In this document: in pieces, positions 6,824 through 16,619 of the stretch
Layout of the letters: each line of letters begins with the position of its first letter
How positions within the stretch are numbered: position 1 is the stretch's first letter
Origin: Xylanibacter oryzae DSM 17970
Lineage (GTDB): Bacteria > Bacteroidota > Bacteroidia > Bacteroidales > Bacteroidaceae
Reading direction: 5' to 3'
NCBI RefSeq assembly: GCF_000585355.1
Contig: NZ_KK073873.1
Location: 3,081,703-3,145,702 of the forward strand
DNA length: 64,000 bases
Translations under genes and position numbers: made by a program
Notes under the pieces: generated by a model
What the model saw: only the letters and a program-made list of their open reading frames with translations
Databases searched by the model: none
Told to the model about the DNA's origin: nothing

Positions 6824-7606
6824 TTACTGCAACGTAATGCCGAACACAAAATGCACATCTTCTCTATTGGGATTCAATACAAGTTGAGCGAATATCGGCA
6901 ATGAATATTTATCGGTTATTCTAATATTCCGGGATGCTCTCATCGAAATATTTGTAACGGCAAACCCCGCATTCTTATAGTTACTTGGAGACTCGAAAGG
7001 ACTGAATCCCAAAGAAAACAACAGAGAGGTGTTTTGAACTTCAAATGGGGCGCTAATTTCTGCGTATGAAGAATACGCATTCACAGTGGCACTATTACTA
7101 TTGCTCTTTTTATCGTTTCCCCAAAACATGGTATACCACGAAAGGCTCAATGGACATTTCTGAAGAGGTAACTGATACGATATTCCAGCTTCCAGAATAT
7201 GATCGGTGCAATGATTGTTGAACTGAAAATAATTGTTGTTGCCGTCTTTTCTGCTATTGTATATTCCGGATTCACCACCCCACCAATAATCGGTCAACGA
7301 AAGAGTAGCTCTCTTGATGGTGTAAGCAAAGGTAAAGTCAGTCTCTTTGTATCCTTTGCCCGAGATATCTACACTTCCCCACGCCGTGAGCGAAAAGTTG
7401 CCGGTGGCTGCACTCAAGGTAGGCTGCACCGACAGCCCCGACTCGTACATGCCACGCCAGACATAAGAACTGACTACATCTGCCTTTGTAGTCAAAGTAA
7501 CAGGAACCTGCTCCTGAGCTTCACATAATGATGGAATCATAAGTACCAATCCCAGCAGTGTGGCACCGGTTGATTTCATTGTTCTTTCACTAATTTGATT
7601 CATCAT
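6824..7606 (-). CDS. Outer-membrane beta-barrel protein (TorF-like putative porin)
   Basis: The product is 260 aa. A signal peptide ends near SLCEAQ. The mature part has alternating hydrophobic/polar strands with the early motif ADVVSSYVWRG seen in TorF-type putative porins and other Bacteroidetes outer-membrane proteins, and a short beta strand at the C-terminus (HFVFGITLQ). A barrel of about ten strands in the outer membrane is likely; substrate unknown. The annotated start has an upstream Met; translation may begin at MKSTGATLLG, nine residues later, which gives a more typical signal peptide. It lies downstream of the OprB-like porin gene on the same strand, 340 bases away. Confidence 0.65.
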   Translation of the reverse strand: MMNQISERTMKSTGATLLGLVLMIPSLCEAQEQVPVTLTTKADVVSSYVWRGMYESGLSVQPTLSAATGNFSLTAWGSVDISGKGYKETDFTFAYTIKRATLSLTDYWWGGESGIYNSRKDGNNNYFQFNNHCTDHILEAGISYQLPLQKCPLSLSWYTMFWGNDKKSNSNSATVNAYSSYAEISAPFEVQNTSLLFSLGFSPFESPSNYKNAGFAVTNISMRASRNIRITDKYSLPIFAQLVLNPNREDVHFVFGITLQ

Positions 7607-7949
7607 GTTATATTTTTAAACGATCTATTTATAAGAAGGGACATCACGGTTTATACAACCACTTGTAGCCCTCTTCATCATAAAAGGCAAAAGGCGTTCC
7701 ACTCCAGATAGAAGTGTACCGGCCCTGTGAAAATAATGCTATAAGCCCCTCACAAAGGCAATAATGCTATTGGAAAATATTTTTGATGACCAATACCCGA
7801 AAAACAGATCGTTTCATTTTAGCATGGTATCTTTTTCAAAATGGGAAGATTGGTGTTATCCATATGAATTTGCACCATCCATATAATACAAAAGCAGACG
7901 GCCATTGCTGACCGCCTGTAACGTATAAGTATTCTACTGAAGCAGGATG
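7607..7949. other. Intergenic region between two outer-membrane protein genes
   Basis: No gene is supported. The only clear item is a minus-strand hairpin at 7895-7918 (CAGGCGG with CCGTCTG, one G-T pair, then CTTTTG), likely ending the porin transcript. No TAnnTTTG box was found for the downstream gene. Confidence 0.5.
7895..7918 (-). terminator. Weak terminator after the OprB-like porin gene
   Basis: A seven-pair stem with one G-T wobble, followed on the minus strand by CTTTTG, 31 bases past the stop codon. Confidence 0.45.
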
Positions 7950-9266
7950 CTAAAAAACGGCATGAATTCTTAAACTCAACACGTTCACAGGTCCTCTGTT
8001 TCTATTATATCCAGGATTGATAATGAACTGATATGCTCCCGATAGAAATAAATTATCTTTTAGGGCAAAAGAATAATAAAGTTCTGAAAGATTCTCCAAG
8101 CCGTAATTCAAACCGCCATCACCCAATTCGAAACCCTTACCACCGGCCTTTAGATAATCACGGTGCGAAGCAGACAATCCTGAAACGACATGCGCAACCC
8201 CAAACGTATCGGCTTTGCGATTCCATTTACTACCATTGCCAGAAACTCCGAGACTCACCGTACGGTCTATTTCGGTAAAGGCCCATGTTTCATTGCGCCC
8301 GTCGTTCCATCCGGCTCTGAAAAACACTCCTATAAAGTCATTCATTTCTTGTTCTACATTGACACCAAAACCGTATTTCACTCTACCGGACTTTTCGGTC
8401 TCATATAAATTGGGAGAAGAAGGATTCAACTTCAGACTTTCTTCGTAATTTCCCATGTTGGCCCAATTGATAAAGGAAAACAATCTGATAGCTCCTTTTC
8501 TTCCCTCTAATGAATAACGGTGAGTGTATTCGATAGAATTGGAACTAGACTTTAGAATGTGCCAATTCATTTCCATTCCATTGGCAACTTTAGGAAGCAA
8601 CGAAATGCCATAACGTAATGCGTCGTGAGGTCTAATCCACTCTATCACCACACTAGGAGTATAGCCCTTGGTGTTTGCTGCAAAATCCCAAGCGCCATTG
8701 TTCATAATTCCCCAACTCATAAATTGAGTTCTTGGATCATGACTATATTGGTTTGCATCAAAAATATCTGACACACAGATCTTACCTATTGTCAAAGCTA
8801 GGTATTCGGTAGGAATTGTTCCGCCTAATTTATTGATATCATCGCATTGGTAAGTACGCTGCTTACTCAATGGAATGATTTGGGTGAAATACAATCGTCC
8901 CAACTCAAAAGAAGGCGCCGGACTATCTACCCTGTATGCTTCGCCGTTAGTAGATGAACCTACTCCCAAAGAGCTGCTCAATCCTGATCCGCCGGATATT
9001 TCGGGACTCATAAAGAAGCCACCCCCATTCCATAATTTGACACCCAAAAAGAGGGTTGTCGTCAGTGAACGTTCTGTTTCTGCTTCAGAGACGAGGCTGT
9101 TTGCTCCTGAATAGGTGGCATGAAAAGAGGGCTTATATTGCGATATTACCGTTACTTGCCCGTGCAGGGAAAAGCGTTCGTCTTTCAATGTATCGCCAGA
9201 CTGCGCATACAATGCGACACTAGAAGTCATGGTGACAAGTGATATATATATATGTAGTAATCTCAT
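7950..9266 (-). CDS. Carbohydrate porin, OprB-like outer-membrane protein
   Basis: The product is 438 aa. After a signal peptide ending SVALYAQ, the mature start FSLHGQVTVISQYKPSF matches the OprB family of carbohydrate-selective porins. Later text (ALTIGKICVSDIFDANQYSHDPRTQFM, shown in part) and the barrel ending NVLSLRIHAVF also fit. Usual OprB length is 400-450 residues. The role would be passive uptake of sugars or other small solutes across the outer membrane. The gene stands alone with a weak terminator behind it. About 330 bases upstream is a consensus minus-strand promoter followed by a terminator hairpin (9487-9626). Confidence 0.75.
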   Translation of the reverse strand: MRLLHIYISLVTMTSSVALYAQSGDTLKDERFSLHGQVTVISQYKPSFHATYSGANSLVSEAETERSLTTTLFLGVKLWNGGGFFMSPEISGGSGLSSSLGVGSSTNGEAYRVDSPAPSFELGRLYFTQIIPLSKQRTYQCDDINKLGGTIPTEYLALTIGKICVSDIFDANQYSHDPRTQFMSWGIMNNGAWDFAANTKGYTPSVVIEWIRPHDALRYGISLLPKVANGMEMNWHILKSSSNSIEYTHRYSLEGRKGAIRLFSFINWANMGNYEESLKLNPSSPNLYETEKSGRVKYGFGVNVEQEMNDFIGVFFRAGWNDGRNETWAFTEIDRTVSLGVSGNGSKWNRKADTFGVAHVVSGLSASHRDYLKAGGKGFELGDGGLNYGLENLSELYYSFALKDNLFLSGAYQFIINPGYNRNRGPVNVLSLRIHAVF

Positions 9267-9486
9267 GAGAAGATATTTTTTTGTAATCCTATATAATGAT
9301 AATCCGCATCATATTCTATAGTCATGGTTGTAAATGCGGTGTTTTAAAATTTGTTTCATAAGTTACCGATATAAGTAATAACCTGTCAAAAAGCCTTTCG
9401 CTAAAATACTTTCTATTTAATTTGTAACAGAACTCATTCAAATATTCCTGTAGGAAATATTACGGATTATCATAATTTATATTAAT

Positions 9487-9588
9487 AAAAAAGAATTCTC
9501 AATATCTAATGAGAATCCCTATTGTTTTTCTTTTTATATGTCTTAATAATTACGGAGATAGCCGTATGTTTTATATGTTTATTTATTT
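9487..9588 (-). ncRNA. Candidate small RNA, about 100 nt
   Basis: A minus-strand promoter with perfect spacing (TTTG 9623-9626, 20 nt, TATATTTG 9595-9602) predicts a start near 9588. The predicted transcript has a TACGG/CCGTA hairpin (9551-9566) and ends in an ATTCTCA/TGAGAAT hairpin (9495-9516) followed by CTTTTTTATT. No reading frame is evident. Alternatively it is the attenuated leader of the porin gene, whose ATG is 220 bases further on. Confidence 0.5.
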
Positions 9589-9594
9589 ACAGTG

Positions 9595-9626
9595 CAAATA
9601 TACTTGTATTTTGTGAATTCACCAAA
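9595..9626 (-). promoter_or_regulatory. Bacteroidetes-type promoter for the 100-nt candidate sRNA
   Basis: Minus-strand TTTG and TATATTTG elements separated by exactly 20 nt. Confidence 0.65.
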
Positions 9627-10053
9627 TTTTCTTGTGAGTTTGTTCTTTACACCATCTGTCCTTGCAGTCACTTTACAAATAAACCATAGTATTTCTGTTT
9701 GATAATTTTCGCATGGTTAATAATAATTTTAATCAACCAACAATAAGTCAGTTATACACATATGCCATTGTATATAGTATTTGTATAAACTATGAATAAG
9801 TGGATGGACTTTGTTATCCTTTGATGTGGTGTTTAACTTTTTTCGGGCATTTTCATCACATACCCTGCTCATCTGGGGCAGCCGTTTAAACCTTTTAAAG
9901 GGGGGAATTTTATCTGAAGTGAACACTGAATATTTTTTGTCCAACTTTAAGGGGGCAATTCACAGTCAGGGTGTAGTCTGTGGAATATTGATATCCCAGT
10001 GCAAATATATAAACAAATATTATGTCTGTTTAGGCAGAATAAATCATTTTTTG

Positions 10054-10061
10054 TATCTTTG
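10054..10061 (+). promoter_or_regulatory. Promoter box of the thioesterase gene
   Basis: TATCTTTG followed by CAG, about 108 bases before the chosen ATG. The -33 element is imperfect. Confidence 0.5.
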
Positions 10062-10169
10062 CAGCCATACTGAAATACTAAAACATAAGGGGCTCGATAA
10101 AGGCGTAATATATCGCTTTATTTAATCATATTCTAGAATTTATTCATGCCATATATCAAAACATTAATT

Positions 10170-10550
10170 ATGAAACAAACAGAAAAAAGACTTGAGTATA
10201 CAAAGACATTTACAGTAAACGAAACCATTACAGCTAAGATGATGGGTTCTGGCGATATGCTTGTGCTGGCTACGCCTGCTATGGTGGCAATGATGGAGAA
10301 TACCGCTATGAATGCCGTTGCTGAACTTCTGGATGATGGCGAAACAACTGTTGGCAGCATGATAAATACTACGCATGTGCGCCCCTCGGCTATTGGTGCT
10401 GAAATCACAGTGACAGCTACGCTGGTAGCAGTTGACGGCCGTAAACTTACATTCGATGTAATGGCAAAGGACGGAGAGAATATGATAGGTCAGGGCGAAC
10501 ATGTAAGATTCGTTGTTGACAAAGAGAGGTTCTTGAAAAAGTTGGGATAG
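10170..10550 (+). CDS. Hotdog-fold thioesterase, FlK (fluoroacetyl-CoA thioesterase)-like
   Basis: The product is 126 aa from the chosen start. The motif MLVLATPAMVAMMENTAMNAV, then DDGETTVGSMINTTHVRPS and GQGEHVRFVV, is the pattern of the FlK-like thioesterase family, a hotdog fold that hydrolyses small acyl-CoA esters. I chose the ATG at 10170 (after TTAATT, followed by AAACAAACAG) because the protein family begins about there; an in-frame ATG eight codons upstream is possible. The gene is monocistronic with its own promoter and a weak hairpin (10570-10594) behind it. The acyl substrate is unknown. Confidence 0.8.
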   Translation: MKQTEKRLEYTKTFTVNETITAKMMGSGDMLVLATPAMVAMMENTAMNAVAELLDDGETTVGSMINTTHVRPSAIGAEITVTATLVAVDGRKLTFDVMAKDGENMIGQGEHVRFVVDKERFLKKLG

Positions 10551-10640
10551 TGGATTTTCTTATTATTATCCGATTTCGTTATAGACAAAATCGGTGATTG
10601 TTAGTCTTATACTATAAGAGTAACTCAATTAGGTAATGAT

Positions 10641-13487
10641 ATGAAAAAATTTACAACTTATATATTTTTATTGTTTCTCACCTCTATGGCTTTTGCTCAG
10701 AGCGGTGTGGAAACTCAAAGGCGATATCTTTCAGGACATGGTTGTGATGATATGGTACAGTGGGACTTCTATTGCACCGGGGGCAGTAATGCCGGGAAGT
10801 GGACTAAGATAGGTGTGCCGTCGTGCTGGGAACTGCAGGGATTCGGCACGTATCAGTATGGTATGAAGTTTTATGGCAAGCCTCACCCTGAGGGCATCGC
10901 AGACGAGAAGGGTATATATAAGTATGAATTTAATCTTCCTGCAAACTGGACCGGGAAGCAGGTGATGTTGGTATTCGAGGCGGCAATGACTGATGCAGAG
11001 GTTACGATCAACGGACGTAAGGCGGGGACTGTACACCAGGGTGGATTCTACAGATTCGCTTATGATGTGTCTGACCGTGTGTTTTTTGGTAATAAGAAGA
11101 ATCGTCTGGAAGTAACTGTAAGTAAGGAAAGTGCCAACGAACAGGTGAATATGGCAGAGAGAAGGGCTGACTACTGGAACTTTGGGGGTATTATAAGGCC
11201 TGTGTTTATGGTGGCTAAGCCTGCTCTGAATATAAGTCGTGTAGCTATCAATGCGGGCATGAATGGACAGTTTGTGGCCGACTGCTATCTGAACCGTGCC
11301 GTGGAAGGAGCGAAAGTGAAGACTACAATACAGGATGCTGGGGGTAAGACGGTGGCTGAAAGTGTGACCGACGCACGTGGCAGTGATATGGCCCGGGTGG
11401 ATCTGGATGTGAAAGCTCCTAAGTTGTGGACTGCCGAGACTCCTAATCTGTATACAGCGGTGTTCGAACTGACTGATAAGGATGGCCGTGTGTTGCATCG
11501 TGAGCGTAGCAAGTTCGGTTTCAGAACGATAGAGGTTCGTCCGCACGATGGTGTGTACGTGAATGGTGTGAAGGTGATGTTCAAGGGCGTAAACAGGCAT
11601 AGTTTCAGACCTGAGAGTGGGCGTACTCTGAGTAAGGCCAAGAATATTGAGGATGTAAATCTTATCAAAAGCATGAATATGAATGCTGTGCGATTGAGCC
11701 ATTATCCTGCTGATCCTGAATTTCTGGAGGCTTGCGACAGTCTCGGATTGTATGTACTTGACGAACTTAGCGGATGGCATTGGGCTCATGAGACTATCGT
11801 GGGACAGAAGTTGGTCGAGGAGATGGTGACCCGTGACGTGAATCATCCGTCTATCGTATTTTGGGATAATGGTAACGAGGGTGGCTTCAATTATGAACTG
11901 GAGCCTGAATTTGCAAAATGGGATATACAGAAACGTACCGTGATTTACCCTTGGGAAAACCGTAACGGACTGGAGACAAAGCATTACCGCTCGTATGGTG
12001 AGACAGAGGAGTATATGCGTGAACCTGAGATATTTATGCCTACAGAGTTTTTGCATGGACTATACGACGGAGGGCATGGTGCCGGGTTGGCTGACTACTG
12101 GAAGATGATGCGTAGCAATCCCCGTTGTGCCGGTGGTTTCTTATGGGACTTTGCCGATGAGGGTGTGAAACGTGTGGATATGGGTGGCGTGATAGACAAT
12201 GTCGGTAATTATGCTGCTGATGGTATCGTTGGCCCGCATCATGAGAAAGAGGGTAGTTATTATACCATAAAGGAGGTTTGGAGTCCGTTGGTTGTAGATT
12301 GTCAACAAATGGGTACAGACAGCAAAGGTAATATCACCATCCCTGTAGAAAACAGATATGACTTTTTGAATCTCAATACTTGCAAGTTGTCTTATCGTTA
12401 TCTCAGTATGCCTAAGATGGGTGATGATAAGATTATTACTATAAAGGAGGATGCTCTGAAGACAATCGATGTGGCTCCCGGTAAGAGTGGTGTTATCACA
12501 ATACCTGCAGCAGGCGTAGGATATGATGTGTTGCAGATATCTGCAGCAGACAAGTGGGGTAATGAGATATTCACATGGAGCATTCGCAATCAGAAAGGTT
12601 GTGCTGATGCTATTTGCATGCAGCAATCAAAGAGTAAGGCTAAATACACTGAAAATAAGGACCTTCTTAATGTGGAGGTTGGCGGCCGCACTTACAGTTT
12701 CTCTAAGAGCAACGGCGAAATAAAAGGAGTGAAGATAGGCGATAGAAATATATCGCTTGCAGATGGACCCCGGTTTATTGCTGCACGTAGGGCTGACCGT
12801 TCTTTCGACCAGTTCTATAATCATGATGACAAGGAAGCTGAAAGTAAGAAGACACAGTATACGCTTTATAAAGACCAGGGTACATTCGATAAGTTTGATG
12901 TTAGCGATAAGGATGGCATGCCGGTGCTAACGGCTAAATATAAGACGGGAAGTCTTGACAGTGTCTGCTGGACGTTTAATGATAAAGGTGATGTGAAGGT
13001 ATGCGCTGCATACAACTTTGGTGGCGTAGTAGACCTGATGGGAGTGATGTTCGACTATCCTGAGAGTAAGGTGAAAAGTAAGAGTTGGGTAGGGGATGGA
13101 CCATACCGTGTATGGCAGAACCGCCTGCAGGGGCCGCAATATGGATACTGGCACAACGAATATAATGATCCGATACCGGGTGAGAGTTTTACTTACCCTG
13201 AATTCAAGGGTTACTTTGCTGATGTGGATTGGATGCAAATTACAACCACAGAAGGTAAGATAAACATTAAGAATTTGTATCCTGATAAAAATTATATAGG
13301 TGTGTATCAACCGCGTGACGGTAGAGACCATATCTTATATACTTTGCCTGAGAGCGGCATAAGCGTATTGAGAGTGATTCCGGCTGTACGCAATAAGGTG
13401 AACTGTACCGATCTAAACGGTCCCTCGGCTCAACCATATTGGGCCGGTGGAAACTATAAAGCAGACTTTATATTAAGATTTGAGTGA
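10641..13487 (+). CDS. Glycoside hydrolase family 2 (beta-galactosidase-like), secreted
   Basis: The product is 948 aa with a signal peptide ending MAFAQS. GH2 layout: N-terminal sugar-binding jelly roll (about 40-190), immunoglobulin-like domain (about 200-300), TIM barrel (about 300-570) and a beta-rich C-terminal region. Catalytic residues are visible: acid/base Glu413 in WDNGNEGG and nucleophile Glu469 in FMPTEFLHG. NRHSFRPESG is the usual substrate-pocket loop. This begins the pectin locus and overlaps the next gene by one base. Galactosidase is the likely activity in a rhamnogalacturonan setting, but other GH2 activities (glucuronidase, mannosidase) cannot be excluded. No consensus promoter was seen upstream. 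Confidence 0.85.
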   Translation: MKKFTTYIFLLFLTSMAFAQSGVETQRRYLSGHGCDDMVQWDFYCTGGSNAGKWTKIGVPSCWELQGFGTYQYGMKFYGKPHPEGIADEKGIYKYEFNLPANWTGKQVMLVFEAAMTDAEVTINGRKAGTVHQGGFYRFAYDVSDRVFFGNKKNRLEVTVSKESANEQVNMAERRADYWNFGGIIRPVFMVAKPALNISRVAINAGMNGQFVADCYLNRAVEGAKVKTTIQDAGGKTVAESVTDARGSDMARVDLDVKAPKLWTAETPNLYTAVFELTDKDGRVLHRERSKFGFRTIEVRPHDGVYVNGVKVMFKGVNRHSFRPESGRTLSKAKNIEDVNLIKSMNMNAVRLSHYPADPEFLEACDSLGLYVLDELSGWHWAHETIVGQKLVEEMVTRDVNHPSIVFWDNGNEGGFNYELEPEFAKWDIQKRTVIYPWENRNGLETKHYRSYGETEEYMREPEIFMPTEFLHGLYDGGHGAGLADYWKMMRSNPRCAGGFLWDFADEGVKRVDMGGVIDNVGNYAADGIVGPHHEKEGSYYTIKEVWSPLVVDCQQMGTDSKGNITIPVENRYDFLNLNTCKLSYRYLSMPKMGDDKIITIKEDALKTIDVAPGKSGVITIPAAGVGYDVLQISAADKWGNEIFTWSIRNQKGCADAICMQQSKSKAKYTENKDLLNVEVGGRTYSFSKSNGEIKGVKIGDRNISLADGPRFIAARRADRSFDQFYNHDDKEAESKKTQYTLYKDQGTFDKFDVSDKDGMPVLTAKYKTGSLDSVCWTFNDKGDVKVCAAYNFGGVVDLMGVMFDYPESKVKSKSWVGDGPYRVWQNRLQGPQYGYWHNEYNDPIPGESFTYPEFKGYFADVDWMQITTTEGKINIKNLYPDKNYIGVYQPRDGRDHILYTLPESGISVLRVIPAVRNKVNCTDLNGPSAQPYWAGGNYKADFILRFE

Positions 13488-16400
13488 TGCGGAAAAGTCT
13501 TGTAAGCATATTGATTATACTTTGTGCTGCAGCAGGTATTGCAGTGCATGCAGATGATACACGTCCATGGACATTTTGGTACTGGATGTATGGGGCTGTA
13601 TCAAAGGTCGGTATAAAGGAAGACTTGCAGGCCATGAAGAATGTTGGTCTGGGCGGAGCATATCTCATGCCGATACGTGGGGCGCAGGAGCATCCCGAGT
13701 ATGGAGGTAAGGCACAGCAACTGACTGACAATTTCTGGGATATGACTGATTATACCTTGCATGAGGCAGACAGTCTGGGACTGCAACTCGGCATTCATGT
13801 CAGTGACGGTTTCGCATTGGCAGGTGGACCGTGGATTAAACCTGAAGAATCAATGCAAAAGGTAGTATATACAGATACCGTAGTATGTAGGCACAAAAAT
13901 ATTATTGTACATCGGCCACAGGTTTATGATGGATATTATGAGGATATTGCCTGTTATGCGCTGCCTGTAAGAGAACAGACAATTGATGGTATTAAGCCTT
14001 CTGTATCATTTTCAGGCGAAGTGACGCGTGATGAAAGCGGTACCTATAAATCGTCAAAACCTTGTTGGATAAAGTATGACTACAGCAATACTATTTGTTG
14101 CCGTAATATAGAAGTTGTCTCACCGGGAAATAATATACAGTCGCAGCGGTTAACTGTCTTGGCAAGCGATGATGACATACATTATAGGGTGATTGAAAAC
14201 ATGGAGCCTCCACGTCAGGGATGGCAGAACACAGGATATAACACAACATTTGCCATACCACCTACAAAGGCAAGATATTTCAGATTTGACTGGACTCCTG
14301 TTGGTACAGAACCCGGTAGTGAGGATCTGGATGCGGCAAAATGGAAACCTAATCTTAAGATAAAGGATATCATATTACGAAGTACACCACGTTTAGCCCA
14401 ATGGGAAGGTAAGGCCGGATATGTATGGCGTGTGGCAAAAGGTACGACAGCAGAGCAGGTGAGCGATGCCAACTGTTACAGAATGGCCGACATCATCAGA
14501 CTGGATATGAAAGGCGATACGGTGCTTACAAAATTGCCTAAAGGTAAATGGCGGATATTGAGAATGGGGCATACATCTACCGGACAGACCAATGCAACTG
14601 CCGGTGGTGGTAAAGGACTGGAATGTGATAAATTCTCTGTCGAAGCTGTAAATAAACAGATAGACGGATGGTTTGATAAGTTTATGAAACGACCAGACTC
14701 GCATGTAATAAAGTTTATGCATGTGGACAGTTGGGAATGCGGCTCACAGAACTGGAGCAGAAACTTTGCTGCTGAATTTAGCCGTCGCCGTGGGTATGAT
14801 CTTATACCCTATCTGCCTGTAATGGCAGGCATACCTATCGAGAGTGCCGCAAAGAGCGAGAGAGTATTGAGAGATGTTCGCAACACAATAAATGATCTTA
14901 TCAATGATGTGTTTTTCGCAACGGTAAAGGTGCGTGCAGACAGATATGGCTGTAGGTTGTCTTCAGAGAGTGTGGCTCCAACGATGGTGAGCGACGGGAT
15001 AGAACATTACAAGTATGCCGATCTGCCTATGGGCGAATATTGGCTTAACAGTCCTACTCACGACAAGCCCAATGATATGTTGGATGCGGTAAGTGGAGCC
15101 CATATATATGGCAAGAACATCATTCAGGCAGAAGGGTTTACTGAGGTAAGAGGTGTCTGGAATGAGACTCCAGCACTGATTAAACCGTTACTTGACCGTA
15201 ACTTCTGTCTTGGGATGAACAAATTGTTCTTTCACGTAAACACACATAATCCCTGGACCGACAGACGACCGGGCATGACTCTGGATGGTATCGGACTATT
15301 CTTTCAGCGCGACCAGACATGGTTCAGAGAGGCTTCTGCATTAGTAGACTATGTTACAAGATGCCAGACATTATTACAATACGGCAATCCTGTTGCAGAT
15401 ATAGCAGTGTTTACCGGTGAGGAAATGCCTAGAAGGGCTGTGCTGCCCGAACGTATGGTAAATATGCTGCCCGGTATATATGGAGCAAAGTGTGTTGATG
15501 CCGAGAACAAAAGAATGAAAAATACAGGAGAACCAATGGAAGAAAGTCCTGTAGGGGTAACTCACTCGGCAAACATCGTGGATACAAAAGACTGGATAAA
15601 TCCTTTGCAAGGATATGCATATGACTCGTTTAATAAAGATGCTCTGTTAAGAATAGCAAAGGTGGAGAATGGATGTATCGTATTACCCGGTGGCGCAAGA
15701 TATCATGTATTGATGATACCTACAGCCAGACCGATGAACCCTGATAACCTGGAACTATCGCCTGAGGTGGCTGCAAAGATAGAAGATTTCAGAAAGGCCG
15801 GAGTTATAATACCACATCTTCCATATATGGATAGCGATTTCTCAAAGCTCGGTTTATCACGTGATGTCGTTTTGCCTCAAGGGATAGCATATACACATCG
15901 TACGGGTGATGACAAAGATATCTATTTCGTAGCTAATCAGAAAGATTCTGCAATGGTGTTTACTGCATCATTCCGTCAGACAGGACGTATACCGTATATA
16001 TATGATGCTGTGACGGGAGAGTCGTATAAAACATCTTTATGGAGAGACGTAAATGGACGGACAGAAGTGAAAGTATCTATTCCTGAGCATGGTTCTCTTT
16101 TCGTAATATTTCCTGTAACGGAGGTAACAGAAATGAAAGAAGAATGTATAGCAGACAAGAGTATCAAACTCGGTAAACTGCCTTGGAAAGTGAAATTTGA
16201 AGAAAATGGATTGATCGTGAATACCGATACTCTGTTTGACTGGAGCGGGCAAGACGATAATAGAATAAAATACTATAGCGGACATGTACTATATACTACT
16301 ACATTAGATTATAACGGTCTGCTGTCAGGCAGAAAATGGTTGTGTTTTGATAAAGTATGGGATGTAGTACATGTATGGATAAATGGTAAGGACTGTGGGA

Positions 16401-16618
16401 TAGCATGGACCTATCCATATCAGGTGGATATCACAAAGGCTCTGAGAAAGGGGCATAATGACATAAAAATCGAGGTAGTTAATACTTGGGCTAATGCTCT
16501 GCGTGGCGCGGATATGGGTAATCCTCCATATAAAGGTATCTGGACTAACGCAAAATACAGGATGAAAGGCGACGCCTTGTTGCCTGCCGGAATAATGGGT
16601 ATAAAGATAAAACAATAA
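13487..16618 (+). CDS. GH106 alpha-L-rhamnosidase
   Basis: The product is about 1043 aa with a signal peptide ending IAVHAD. The start of the mature protein (RPWTFWYWMYGAVSKVGI, then LGGAYLMPI) is the hallmark of GH106, which removes terminal alpha-linked L-rhamnose from rhamnogalacturonan. A C-terminal galactose-binding-like domain (WINGKDCGIAW, then NDIKIEVVNTWANALRG) is present. Length is typical for the family. I prefer the ATG at 13487, forming a TGATG stop-start overlap with the preceding GH2 gene, over the GTG one codon earlier. Tight coupling implies the two enzymes are made together. Confidence 0.85.
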   Translation: MRKSLVSILIILCAAAGIAVHADDTRPWTFWYWMYGAVSKVGIKEDLQAMKNVGLGGAYLMPIRGAQEHPEYGGKAQQLTDNFWDMTDYTLHEADSLGLQLGIHVSDGFALAGGPWIKPEESMQKVVYTDTVVCRHKNIIVHRPQVYDGYYEDIACYALPVREQTIDGIKPSVSFSGEVTRDESGTYKSSKPCWIKYDYSNTICCRNIEVVSPGNNIQSQRLTVLASDDDIHYRVIENMEPPRQGWQNTGYNTTFAIPPTKARYFRFDWTPVGTEPGSEDLDAAKWKPNLKIKDIILRSTPRLAQWEGKAGYVWRVAKGTTAEQVSDANCYRMADIIRLDMKGDTVLTKLPKGKWRILRMGHTSTGQTNATAGGGKGLECDKFSVEAVNKQIDGWFDKFMKRPDSHVIKFMHVDSWECGSQNWSRNFAAEFSRRRGYDLIPYLPVMAGIPIESAAKSERVLRDVRNTINDLINDVFFATVKVRADRYGCRLSSESVAPTMVSDGIEHYKYADLPMGEYWLNSPTHDKPNDMLDAVSGAHIYGKNIIQAEGFTEVRGVWNETPALIKPLLDRNFCLGMNKLFFHVNTHNPWTDRRPGMTLDGIGLFFQRDQTWFREASALVDYVTRCQTLLQYGNPVADIAVFTGEEMPRRAVLPERMVNMLPGIYGAKCVDAENKRMKNTGEPMEESPVGVTHSANIVDTKDWINPLQGYAYDSFNKDALLRIAKVENGCIVLPGGARYHVLMIPTARPMNPDNLELSPEVAAKIEDFRKAGVIIPHLPYMDSDFSKLGLSRDVVLPQGIAYTHRTGDDKDIYFVANQKDSAMVFTASFRQTGRIPYIYDAVTGESYKTSLWRDVNGRTEVKVSIPEHGSLFVIFPVTEVTEMKEECIADKSIKLGKLPWKVKFEENGLIVNTDTLFDWSGQDDNRIKYYSGHVLYTTTLDYNGLLSGRKWLCFDKVWDVVHVWINGKDCGIAWTYPYQVDITKALRKGHNDIKIEVVNTWANALRGADMGNPPYKGIWTNAKYRMKGDALLPAGIMGIKIKQ

Positions 16619-16619
16619 T

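Larger units (their letters stand above)
9267..10169. other. 900-bp gap without a supported gene
   Basis: It holds a candidate sRNA on the minus strand (9487-9588), a weak palindrome-rich AT stretch, and two related G-rich tracts (AAAGGGGGGAATT near 9897 and TTAAGGGGGCAATTC near 9948) that may be ends of a decayed mobile element. Two overlapping short frames on opposite strands at 9729-10125 show no recognisable protein features. The right end carries the promoter of the thioesterase gene. Confidence 0.5.

Noticed and set aside
6670..6858. 62-codon frame overlapping the end of the beta-barrel protein gene
   Set aside because: Its start lies inside the barrel gene and only one hydrophobic patch is seen. 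A shorter version from an inner Met is possible but not supported.
9729..10125. Two overlapping short frames on opposite strands
   Set aside because: No domain, no ribosome binding site and no conserved look. The stretch also contains a promoter box for the thioesterase gene.
10570..10594. Hairpin behind the thioesterase as an intrinsic terminator
   Set aside because: The stem is good (CCGATTT/AAATCGG) but no T tract follows, so termination is doubtful.
10731..12056. A 441-codon open frame on the minus strand inside the GH2 gene
   Set aside because: It lies fully antisense to a gene with intact catalytic motifs, and its own product is His/Ser/Thr-rich without domains. It is a by-product of codon use.
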